In this document: piece after piece, positions 8,891 to 17,112 of the stretch
Layout of the letters: each line of letters starts with the position of its first letter
Numbering within the stretch: the first letter of the stretch is position 1
NCBI GenBank assembly: GCA_017883235.1
Contig: JADGNY010000019.1
Coordinates: 1 to 62,070 of the forward strand
Length of the DNA: 62,070 nt
DNA from: Thermoanaerobaculia bacterium
GTDB taxonomy: Bacteria; Acidobacteriota; Thermoanaerobaculia; Gp7-AA8
Direction of reading: 5' to 3'
The notes under the pieces: generated by a model
The model's database searches: none
Told to the model about the DNA's origin: nothing
What the model saw: the letters and a program-made list of their open reading frames with translations, nothing else
Position numbers and translations under genes: made by a program

Positions 8891-9338
8891 AGGACGCAGA
8901 TTAGGAACGATCTACACGTTCGGCGCGAAACATCGCCAAGCTCTCGGCTCACTCTTCCTTCATCATGTCGCACCCTCGGTTATTTGAACATTTGTGAACG
9001 CAGCCACTGCCATGTTTTCGTCAAAATTAAAGAATTCGATCGAGTGGTATTGCTTTCCTTCTTACCGTGACATATGTTGTTCTGGTCTGTTGCAACTACA
9101 GCAGGGTCAAATCCGTAAGAGAGCGGGTTATGCAACGTGAGGGCGACAACGGAAGGACTGTCCGCTCAAGTCCGCTCATGGCACGCGCACTGAAAATCAT
9201 CACGGAGACCGACGGAGACCATGGAAACGTTGGTCACCGCAGAGGACAGAAGTAATAGAACCATCGGGTCGACGACTACGGTCATCGCGGAAGTCGAAGC
9301 TCGTGGCGACGCAGTTCTAACGCACGATTGGAGGCAAT
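8891..9338. other. Non-coding leader region of the RiPP operon
   Basis: No convincing gene is visible in this stretch before the first precursor. It must contain the operon promoter, but I could not fix a -35/-10 pair with confidence. A GGAGG ribosome site lies a few bases before the ATG at 9339. Confidence 0.5.
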
Positions 9339-9872
9339 ATGGATCTCGACGGCGATAAAGGGAAAACCGTTCTGGCGATGCTCCTGGCCCGAGCATGGAG
9401 AGACCCGGCGTGGAAACGGCAGTTTCTCTCTGATCCGAAAGCCGCCCTGGCGAAAGAGGGCATCCGAATTCCGGCGCACATCACGCTCAAGGTCGTCGAA
9501 GACTCACCGCATGTGAAGTACCTCGGCCTGACGCGGGACCTTTCTCCGCGGAAAGACGCCAACAGATTCGTTGCCCTCTTTGACCTGCTCACTCCGATTC
9601 CCGAAGGGACGGAGTTGCGGCTGGTCCAGAGCACGGACAAAGTTCGTTACATCGTTATCCCCCGGCCACCGGCCTCGGTCAATTTGCAAAAGGCCAGCGA
9701 TGAAGAGCTGATGAAGTTAACCGCAGACGATGGCGTGGAGGCAACGTTCCATGACACCACGCAATCAGTCGAAGCAGAAACGACCGAAGCGGCAGTGACG
9801 GAGACGACTGAAGCACAGGACGCAGAGACGACCACGACCGTCGTTGCCGAAGCCGAGCTCGTAGCCACCTAA
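9339..9872 (+). CDS. Proteusin-type RiPP precursor 1 with NHLP (nitrile hydratase-like) leader
   Basis: 177 aa after a GGAGG site. Residues 8-65 match the NHLP leader pattern: LLARAWRDPAWKRQFLSDP, then ALAKEGIRIPAHITLKVVED. The leader-type block ends at about 108-113 with RYIVIPRPP. The remaining ~65 residues are the likely core and contain almost only Thr, Glu, Ala, Val, Asp and Ser (for example EAAVTETTEAQDAE), with no Cys. A leader followed by a low-complexity core fits a peptide modified by the radical SAM enzymes encoded next door. The Glu-rich composition is unusual for a core, so part of it may be a follower segment. The exact cleavage site is not visible. Confidence 0.82.
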   Translation: MDLDGDKGKTVLAMLLARAWRDPAWKRQFLSDPKAALAKEGIRIPAHITLKVVEDSPHVKYLGLTRDLSPRKDANRFVALFDLLTPIPEGTELRLVQSTDKVRYIVIPRPPASVNLQKASDEELMKLTADDGVEATFHDTTQSVEAETTEAAVTETTEAQDAETTTTVVAEAELVAT

Positions 9873-9926
9873 CGGCGAGTGGCCGGGTGGCTGCGCTCAC
9901 TGTGAGAACGTCAGAAGGAGGTTGCG

Positions 9927-10439
9927 ATGGCGAAGACTCCACCGGAAGGAGATCGTTGGCGCACGATCGTGGCAATGATCCTCAGCCGCGCCGCGGGTGA
10001 CGAAACACAGATGAAACGCCTCCGCGAGAGCCCGAATGAAGTCCTCACTGCGGAGGGCGTGACGGTGCCGCCGGGAATCGAGATCCGCGTCGTGCGCAAT
10101 ACGCCGGCGGCGCATTATCTCGACCTCGCCGCGCCCGGCGCTGGCGAGGCCATCCGGCGCGTGCTGCCCCGCAAAAGCGGGGAAGAGCTGCGCCTGGTGC
10201 GCAGTACGGCAAAGGAGAGATACCTGATCGTGCCGGCGCACAGAGCTCCTTCCAGCCAGGGCGGACAGCTGCCAGAGGACGCAGTAGTGGCCACCTCCAC
10301 TGCCGAGACGACTTCCGAGCAACTCGAGATCACCACCGTGATCGACTCGTTCCAAGTCGTCGTCTCGTCGATCGAACAGGAGAGCCTGATCCAAATCGTC
10401 ATCGACGGGGCCGTCGCATTGGAAAGCGTGTCGGGATAG
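9927..10439 (+). CDS. Proteusin-type RiPP precursor 2 with NHLP-like leader
   Basis: 170 aa preceded by AAGGAGG. It is a diverged paralogue of the first precursor: WRTIVAMILSRAAGDETQMK, SPNEVLTAEGVTVPPGIEIR and RYLIVPAHR line up with the leader of the upstream gene. The C-terminal ~65 residues, starting after about 107, are rich in Val, Ile, Ser, Thr and Gln (TTVIDSFQVVVSSIEQE). That beta-branched composition suits epimerization and C-methylation. Two related precursors ahead of one enzyme set suggest either two products or a two-component peptide. It lies 54 bp after precursor 1 and 12 bp before the epimerase gene. Confidence 0.82.
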   Translation: MAKTPPEGDRWRTIVAMILSRAAGDETQMKRLRESPNEVLTAEGVTVPPGIEIRVVRNTPAAHYLDLAAPGAGEAIRRVLPRKSGEELRLVRSTAKERYLIVPAHRAPSSQGGQLPEDAVVATSTAETTSEQLEITTVIDSFQVVVSSIEQESLIQIVIDGAVALESVSG

Positions 10440-10451
10440 CAGGGAGAAAAC

Positions 10452-11939
10452 ATGAGCGCAGCCGTTGAAGCCGGTGTGCAGCACATTCCTTCACTGTTCG
10501 GCGATCTCAATACGGTGCCGCAGGATCACGTTCGTGATGTGGCCGAGATCAAGCGTTTTCTGGAACGCTGGACCATGGATCCCTCGTTCCGCCAGGCGTA
10601 TGAGGCCAACCCTGCGGCGACCATCGCCGGCCTTGGTCTCAGCTTGCGCATCGAGGAGATCACGCCGTTCATCGACGACGACGAGGCGCGGGCGCTGACG
10701 GAGGCGATCAAAGCCGGCACCGACGGTCACTATCCGTTGTCGGTTCGCCGCTACCGGGCGTTCTACCGCGAGAAACGGCAGCACCGGCGGGTCATCCGCC
10801 GCAATGCACAGTCATCGAATCCGCACATCGCTGCCTGGCGTTCCCGGCAAATCCAGCGCTGCATAGGACAGCTTGGCATGAACAAGGCCGACGCTCTCGT
10901 GCACGCCCCGGCCGCGTTCGAGCTGGCCCGCGGTTGTTCTGTCGGCTGCTGGTTCTGCGGCGTGTCGGCGCCGCGTCTGGAACTGACCTTTCACTACGAC
11001 GACGCGACATCCCGGCTATGGCGCGGATCGCTCCAGGTCATGCGCGACGTCATGGGAGATTGCATCAAGCACGGGTTTCTCTATTGGGCCACGGATCCCC
11101 TCGACAATCCCGACTATGAGCACTTCCTGGCCGACTTCCACGAGGTAACAGGTCGTTGTCCGCAGACCACCACCGCGATGGGTGCGCGCGACATCGAGCG
11201 AACCCGACGCCTCCTGCGGCTCGCCTCGTCGATGGACTCGGAGATCGATCGCTTCTCCATCATCACCTTGCGGATGCTTCACCAACTCCACGAGGGCTTT
11301 GCGCCGGAAGAACTCGTCCGCGTCGAATGCGTCCCCCAGAACCGCGAATCGGCCGACCGCTACCGGAAAGCCAACGCAGGACGGGCGCGCCAGTACGCGA
11401 CGCGGCGCGCCAAGGAAATGATGCCGGAGGAAACCAGCTCCACGATCGCGTGTGTCTCCGGATTCCTCTTTAACATGGTCGATCGTCAGGTTTGCCTGGT
11501 CACGCCGTGCAATGGCAGCGATCGCTGGCCGCTCGGCTTCTGGACATACGACGAAGGGCACTTCGACTCGCCCGAAGAGCTGCGGGAACTGATTGAAGGG
11601 ATGGTGGAACGGCACATGCCGATCCACCTCGGATGCGACGACGTAGTCCGCTGCCGGCCCGACATCAATGTCGAAATCGCCGGCGGGACGGACTTGGTCT
11701 TCCGGACGAAGTGGATCCGCACCACCTTCCGCAATGTTCCCGCCTTGGAACAGCTCGTACCTATGATGCAGGAGGGGACGTGGACTGCCGGTGAAATGGC
11801 ATTGACGCGCGAAAACGAGAGCGGCGTTCCCATGGAGCAGACGTTCCTCCTGCTCACTGACATTTTCAATCGCGGCATGCTCGACGAAGAACCGAGGCCC
11901 GCATCCGCAATCGTGGAGCGCGAGGCAGCCGCCGTATGA
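10452..11939 (+). CDS. Radical SAM peptide epimerase, PoyD-like
   Basis: 495 aa. The iron-sulfur motif is C162-x3-C166-x2-C169 in RGCSVGCWFCGVSAP, the hallmark of the RiPP maturation amino acid epimerase family to which PoyD belongs. These enzymes turn L residues of a leader-bound core into D residues. The N-terminal ~75 residues (FLERWTMDPSFRQAYEANP) look like a Nif11/NHLP-type segment that may help contact the leader. The C-terminal half holds further Cys residues (such as those in CNGSD and CDDVVRC) that could supply the hydrogen donor. The last 4 bases overlap the next gene, showing translational coupling. Confidence 0.88.
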   Translation: MSAAVEAGVQHIPSLFGDLNTVPQDHVRDVAEIKRFLERWTMDPSFRQAYEANPAATIAGLGLSLRIEEITPFIDDDEARALTEAIKAGTDGHYPLSVRRYRAFYREKRQHRRVIRRNAQSSNPHIAAWRSRQIQRCIGQLGMNKADALVHAPAAFELARGCSVGCWFCGVSAPRLELTFHYDDATSRLWRGSLQVMRDVMGDCIKHGFLYWATDPLDNPDYEHFLADFHEVTGRCPQTTTAMGARDIERTRRLLRLASSMDSEIDRFSIITLRMLHQLHEGFAPEELVRVECVPQNRESADRYRKANAGRARQYATRRAKEMMPEETSSTIACVSGFLFNMVDRQVCLVTPCNGSDRWPLGFWTYDEGHFDSPEELRELIEGMVERHMPIHLGCDDVVRCRPDINVEIAGGTDLVFRTKWIRTTFRNVPALEQLVPMMQEGTWTAGEMALTRENESGVPMEQTFLLLTDIFNRGMLDEEPRPASAIVEREAAAV

Positions 11940-13990
11940 CCGTGTCACCTGAGATGTCTGGCCGGCCCGGTGGCGCCCGGGTCGATGTCTGTCTGGTCAA
12001 TATGCCGTACGCGTCGCTGCCGCGCGCCTCGATCGCGTTGTCCTTGCTCAAAGCCATCCTGGAGGGCGAAGGCATCCGCACGCGCGTGCTGTATCCAAAC
12101 CTCTGGTTCGCCGAACGTGTCGGCATCAGCTTGTATCACCTGTGCTCCCATCAGAGTCCCACCGAGTTTCTGGCAGGGGAGTGGACGTTCGCCGGTGCCG
12201 CATTCCCCGATGCGCGCCGGCGCGACGAGGAGTATCTCCGCTGGATAGCGCGCTCCTATCGGCGCATCTATCCCGGCGGCATCGAGCAGCGGGAGCGCTT
12301 AGTCGACGATCTGCAGCGTCTCCGCTCCGAGTCGACGGCGTTCATCGCCGAGGTGGCGCGGCGCATCCTCGCTACCGGAGCGCGGATCGTTGGGTGCACC
12401 TCGACGTTCGAGCAGCACGTGGCCTCGCTGGCGCTGCTGCGGCGCATTCGCGAGCTCGATCCTTCCGTAACGACGATGCTGGGAGGCGCGAATTGCGAGG
12501 CGGAGATGGGAGAGACCACGCATAGGTACTTTCCCTGGGTCGACTACGTCGTTTCGGGCGAAGCCGACGGGATCATCGCCGATCTCTGCCGCAACGTCCT
12601 CGCGAGCGGGCGTGACGTGCCGATCGATCGCCTTCCCAGCGGCGTTCTCGGTCCGGCGCACCGCGTCGCCGCGGCTCTGGGCGAAGCAAGACCGACCCTG
12701 CCGCGGGCGATGTTCAGCAATCTTGACGATCTTCCGTATCCGGATCTCGACGACTACTTCGAGACCCTGCGCGCAAGCGCAGTGAGCGTCGCCGTCACGC
12801 CCGGTCTGCCGCTGGAGACGTCGCGTGGCTGCTGGTGGGGGGCCGTTCATCACTGTACGTTCTGCGGGTTGAACGGCAGCAGCATGGCGTATCGCTCGAA
12901 GTCGCCGGGCCGGGTGATCGAAGAAATCCGAGCGATGGAGACGCGCTACGGCACCTCGAAATTCGAGACCGTCGACAACATCCTCGACGTCAGCTACTTC
13001 AAATCCATGTTGCCGCGCCTGGCCGAGGATGGGCGGGAGCGGGAGATCTTCTACGAGGTCAAGGCCAACCTCTCACGCGCGCAGGTGGAGTTGATGCGGC
13101 GCGCCGGCATCCGCTGGCTGCAACCCGGCATCGAAAGCCTGCACAGCGATGTGCTCCGCCTCATGGACAAAGGCGTCCATGGTTGGCAGAACGTCCAGCT
13201 GCTGAAGTGGGCGCGCGAGTTTGGAATCCGGATGTCGTGGGCTGTCCTCTGGGGCTTCCCGGGCGAAAAGGACGATTGGTATGCGCTGATGGCGCGCTGG
13301 TTTCCGCCGCTGGAGCATCTACAGGCGCCGAGCGGTCTGACCCGGCTGCGCTTCGACCGCTTCAGCGTCTATCACACGAAGGCGAGGCAACTAGGCCTGA
13401 TGCTTCATCCCACCTCCTCGATGCGTTTCGCCTATCCGCTTGCCGATGAAGCGCTGGCGAATCTCGCCTATTTTTTTCGCGCCGAAGGAGGCCCGGACGC
13501 CTTCGGCGATGGACCGGAAGCAGGCACGATTCTGAATGGCCGCCCCGGCGTCGCGGCAGTGCTGAATGGCGTCCGGCAATGGCGTTCGCAGTTCTACCGG
13601 TATCTCCGGCCGATCCTTTCCATCGAGGACGATGGGGAGACGGCGGAAGTCGTCGACACTCGCACGTGCGCGGCGGAGTTTCGCGTGCGGCTGCGGGGCC
13701 TGGAGCGCGCGCTGCTCCTGGCCAGCGATCGCGCTCCCGTCGAGACGCAACTTCCGGCGATCGTCGCTGAAGAATTCGCCATCTCCGCCGGCGCCTCGGC
13801 CATCGACGCGGCATTGCACGAGATCGTGGAGCGCCGAAAGCTGATGCTGCGAATCGATCGCCGCGTCGTCGCTCTTCCCGTTCACGGCGCGATCCCGTCG
13901 CTCCCGGAGCGTTCCGAATTCCCCGGCGGCTACGTCATCGACATACCGCTGCACAGCGAAGCGTCCGTGATGGCCGGAGAGAGCCGATGA
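11936..13990 (+). CDS. B12-type radical SAM C-methyltransferase for RiPP maturation
   Basis: 684 aa. An N-terminal B12-binding-like domain (about 15-230) has GGANCEAEMG and DYVVSGEAD. The radical SAM motif is C299-x7-C307-x2-C310 in RGCWWGAVHHCTFCGLNG, the spacing and context of the RiPP maturation radical SAM C-methyltransferase family (rSAM_ocin_1, TIGR03975). Family members methylate unactivated carbons in peptide cores. A C-terminal extension (about 500-684) ends with GAIPSLPERSEFPGGY. The next gene repeats this architecture, so the two arose by duplication. It overlaps both neighbours by 4 bp. Confidence 0.88.
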   Translation: MTVSPEMSGRPGGARVDVCLVNMPYASLPRASIALSLLKAILEGEGIRTRVLYPNLWFAERVGISLYHLCSHQSPTEFLAGEWTFAGAAFPDARRRDEEYLRWIARSYRRIYPGGIEQRERLVDDLQRLRSESTAFIAEVARRILATGARIVGCTSTFEQHVASLALLRRIRELDPSVTTMLGGANCEAEMGETTHRYFPWVDYVVSGEADGIIADLCRNVLASGRDVPIDRLPSGVLGPAHRVAAALGEARPTLPRAMFSNLDDLPYPDLDDYFETLRASAVSVAVTPGLPLETSRGCWWGAVHHCTFCGLNGSSMAYRSKSPGRVIEEIRAMETRYGTSKFETVDNILDVSYFKSMLPRLAEDGREREIFYEVKANLSRAQVELMRRAGIRWLQPGIESLHSDVLRLMDKGVHGWQNVQLLKWAREFGIRMSWAVLWGFPGEKDDWYALMARWFPPLEHLQAPSGLTRLRFDRFSVYHTKARQLGLMLHPTSSMRFAYPLADEALANLAYFFRAEGGPDAFGDGPEAGTILNGRPGVAAVLNGVRQWRSQFYRYLRPILSIEDDGETAEVVDTRTCAAEFRVRLRGLERALLLASDRAPVETQLPAIVAEEFAISAGASAIDAALHEIVERRKLMLRIDRRVVALPVHGAIPSLPERSEFPGGYVIDIPLHSEASVMAGESR

Positions 13991-16900
13991 ACGACGTCGA
14001 GCTCGTGTACATGCCTTACGGCGCTCTCGAGCGCCCATCACTGGCGCTGAGCTTGTTGAAGGTGTCGCTTGTCGAACAGGGCATCAGTTGCGCGCTGCGC
14101 TACGCCACATTCGGCTTCGCGGAGGAGATCGGCGCGGTCCAGTACGCCGACATGGTTTGGTTACGCAGCGAGATGGTCGGCGAGTGGACGTTCGCCGGCG
14201 CTGCCTTCCCGGACTTTCACCCGGACCACGAGGACTATCTCTCGCGCGTGCTCTCCACGTACGCGCCTGATGGCGGCGAGGCCGCGGAACGGATCACCGA
14301 TCTTCTATGGAGTTTCCGGCGGAAGGCGGAGGCCTATGTCGCACGCGTAGCCCGGGAGGTCGTGGCAGGGCATCCGAGAATCGTGGCCTGTTCCTCCACG
14401 TTCAACCAGCACACCGCGGTCCTGGCCCTGACTCGCCGCGTCAAAGAGCTTGATCCCCGCATCACGACGATCCTCGGCGGTGGCAATTGCGAAGGCGAGA
14501 TGGGGCTGTCGACGGCGCGCTTTTTTCCCTGGGTCGACTTCGTCGTCTCCGGCGAGGCAGAAGACATTTTTGCTCCCCTTTGCCGCACCATTCTCGATAA
14601 TGGACGCGAGTCGGCCGAGAGAGAGCTTCCATTCGCCGTCTTCGGTGCTCCGCATCGCCAGAACAGCGGCGTGTGGCCGAAGACGAGCGCGGTGCCGCGC
14701 GCGGTGATCGACAATCTCGACTCCTCACCGACGCCCGATTTCGACGACTACTTCGCAGCCTACGCGAGATTCGGTCGCCGCGACCTGGTCACACCCGGAC
14801 TGCTGTATGAGAGCTCACGCGGCTGCTGGTGGGGGATGATCAGCCACTGCACGTTCTGCGGTCTCAACGGCGGCAGCATGGCTCACAAGTCGAAATCGGC
14901 TGACCGCGTCGTCGCCGAGTTGACGACCCTGGCCGGCCGCTACGGCGTACGGCGCTTTCTGGTCGTCGACAACATTCTTGATCTCTCCTACTTCCACAGC
15001 GTCCTGCCGCGGCTGGCCGACATTCCGGAGAAGCTGACGCTCTTCTACGAGATCAAAGCGAACGTCACGTACGACCAGGTTCGCGCGCTCGCCGCCGCCG
15101 GCGTGCTCTGGCTGCAGCCGGGAATCGAAAGTCTTCACGACGACGCGCTGAAGCTGATGAAGAAGGGGACGCAGAGCTGGATCAACGTCCAGCTCCTGAA
15201 GTGGACACGCGAGCTCGGCATTTCCACCGGATGGAACGTTCTTTGCGGATTCCCCGGCGAGGAGGACGGTTGGTACGCAGAGATGGCGGAGCTGGTGCCG
15301 CTCATCGAGCACCTGGAACCGTCGACTGAATTGCGTCCCATCCGCTTCGATCGCTTCAGCCCTTATCACGACCGGCCGGAAGAAATGGGCGTGACGCTGC
15401 AGCCGGCTTGGCCGTACGCGTACATTTACCCGCTGGCGAAAGAACAGTTGGCGCGCCTCGTCTACGGATTCGAAGCGGTGGACAGGCCGCCGCAGTTTAC
15501 GAATCCGCTACGCATCTCCGGCAACGAGCACTTCCCGTCACTCGGCGGCCCCGGACGCGACCTCCTGCAGTTGCGTATTCGGGATTGGCAGCGCGCTTTT
15601 CTGGCGAAGCTGCCTCCGCTGCTCTGCATGACCGAGAGCGAGGACGGTCGCGTGCAGATCTTCGATACACGCTCGATCGCACCGCAGCGCAACGTGACGC
15701 TCGATGCGGTAGCCGCGCGCGTCTATTCGATGTGCCACTCCGCTCTGCCGCTCGACACGATCGTTCGCGACGCGGCAACGGCATCTCCGGAGGAAGTCGT
15801 CACAGCGATCGGCGACCTGGTCGAGCGCAAACTGATGGCGCGATTCGGGAACAGATACCTCGCTCTCGCGTTGCGCGGCAACGTACCGTCACTACCGCAC
15901 AGCCACCGTGACGGCTTTCCCGGCGGCTGGGTATCGCGCCCGCGTGCCCGCCGCAGAGCCGCTACTCCTCATCCCACGACGGCGGTGGCCTCCTCCCAGC
16001 TTCTCGCAGCCATACGAAGCGTGACCTTCGACGAGTCCCTGCAGCTTGATTCCGGCCGCGTGATCGAGAAACCGGTTCTGGCGTTCGAAACGTACGGAAC
16101 GCTCTCCCCGTCGCGCCACAATGCGATCCTGCTCTGCCACCCACTCACGAAGGGCGCGCACGCGGGCGGCGGCGGCGGTTGGTGGGAACCGGCGATCGGC
16201 CCCGGGCGCATGTTCGACACGTCGCGTTACTTCGTGATCTGCGTGAGCGCGATCGGCGGCAGCGGCGGCAGCAGCGGAGCCTCTTCGATAAACCCCGCGA
16301 CAGGCGAGCGCTACGCAATGCGCTTTCCCGTCGTCACCGTTGCCGACATGGCTCGAGCGCAGAAGCGGCTGCTCGATCATCTCGGCATCGCCCGCCTACA
16401 TGCCGTCGCCGGTGGTTGCCTCGGCGGGCAGCAGGCGCTCGAGCTGGCGATTCGGGAACCGGATCTCTGCGCGCACGCGATCATCATCGCTACGACGCCG
16501 GCGACGTCGGCGCACACGATAGCAATCTTCGACGTCATGCAGCGACTGATCCGCAATGATCCCGACTGGCGGGGCGGCGACTACTACGACGGTACATTCC
16601 CGGCACGCGGCATGGGTCATGCCCTCGCCGCGGCGGTGCCGCTCTGGATGACGCGCGCACTTATGGAAGAGCGTTTTGGCCGGCGGCACGTCCGCCAGCT
16701 CGCCTATGACTTCGCTCCTCTCTTCGAAGTCGAGATGCATCTCGAGCGCATTGCCTCACAGCAGGAGAGGCGACTCGATCCCAACGCCCTGCTCTACCTC
16801 ATGCGGGCCATGCAGTACTTCGATCTCGAACAGGAGTTCGGCTCTCTCGATGCGGCCCTTTCCTGCGTGAGCGCACGGACGCTCTTCGTCAGTTACGATT

Positions 16901-17094
16901 CCGATTGGCGCTATCCCTCGTCGGAGGTCCAGCGCCTCCACGATGCGCTGACCGGCGCCGGCGGCGACTCGCGCCATGTGGTCCTTTCTAGCAGCCAAGG
17001 TCACGGCGCGTTTCTCGTCGACGTCGACAACTGCGCAGCTGCGGTCGAGGAGCTCTTCACGACCGCAGCGCTACCGATGATTGCCAATGGTTGA
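13987..17094 (+). CDS. Radical SAM C-methyltransferase fused to MetX-like acyltransferase
   Basis: 1035 aa in one unbroken frame. Residues 1-650 are a paralogue of the upstream enzyme: GGGNCEGEMG near 164-173, radical SAM motif C280-x7-C288-x2-C291 (RGCWWGMISHCTFCGLNG), ending SLPHSHRDGFPGGW. After a short basic linker, residues 675-1030 are a full-length alpha/beta-hydrolase of the homoserine O-acetyltransferase (MetX) type: FETYGTLS, GWWEPAIGPG, INPATGERYAMRFP, nucleophile elbow GGCLGG with C811 where MetX has Ser, then D973 (SDWRYP) and H1006 (GHGAFL). No Met lies between residue 650 and 742, so a separate start for the second half is unlikely. I infer O- or N-acylation of the methylated peptide; a substrate cannot be read from sequence. 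Confidence 0.88.
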   Translation: MNDVELVYMPYGALERPSLALSLLKVSLVEQGISCALRYATFGFAEEIGAVQYADMVWLRSEMVGEWTFAGAAFPDFHPDHEDYLSRVLSTYAPDGGEAAERITDLLWSFRRKAEAYVARVAREVVAGHPRIVACSSTFNQHTAVLALTRRVKELDPRITTILGGGNCEGEMGLSTARFFPWVDFVVSGEAEDIFAPLCRTILDNGRESAERELPFAVFGAPHRQNSGVWPKTSAVPRAVIDNLDSSPTPDFDDYFAAYARFGRRDLVTPGLLYESSRGCWWGMISHCTFCGLNGGSMAHKSKSADRVVAELTTLAGRYGVRRFLVVDNILDLSYFHSVLPRLADIPEKLTLFYEIKANVTYDQVRALAAAGVLWLQPGIESLHDDALKLMKKGTQSWINVQLLKWTRELGISTGWNVLCGFPGEEDGWYAEMAELVPLIEHLEPSTELRPIRFDRFSPYHDRPEEMGVTLQPAWPYAYIYPLAKEQLARLVYGFEAVDRPPQFTNPLRISGNEHFPSLGGPGRDLLQLRIRDWQRAFLAKLPPLLCMTESEDGRVQIFDTRSIAPQRNVTLDAVAARVYSMCHSALPLDTIVRDAATASPEEVVTAIGDLVERKLMARFGNRYLALALRGNVPSLPHSHRDGFPGGWVSRPRARRRAATPHPTTAVASSQLLAAIRSVTFDESLQLDSGRVIEKPVLAFETYGTLSPSRHNAILLCHPLTKGAHAGGGGGWWEPAIGPGRMFDTSRYFVICVSAIGGSGGSSGASSINPATGERYAMRFPVVTVADMARAQKRLLDHLGIARLHAVAGGCLGGQQALELAIREPDLCAHAIIIATTPATSAHTIAIFDVMQRLIRNDPDWRGGDYYDGTFPARGMGHALAAAVPLWMTRALMEERFGRRHVRQLAYDFAPLFEVEMHLERIASQQERRLDPNALLYLMRAMQYFDLEQEFGSLDAALSCVSARTLFVSYDSDWRYPSSEVQRLHDALTGAGGDSRHVVLSSSQGHGAFLVDVDNCAAAVEELFTTAALPMIANG

Positions 17095-17112
17095 CGCAAT
17101 GCCCGCTGCGCG

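Noticed and set aside
11016..11948. 310-codon minus-strand frame
   Set aside because: Shadow of the PoyD-like epimerase gene.
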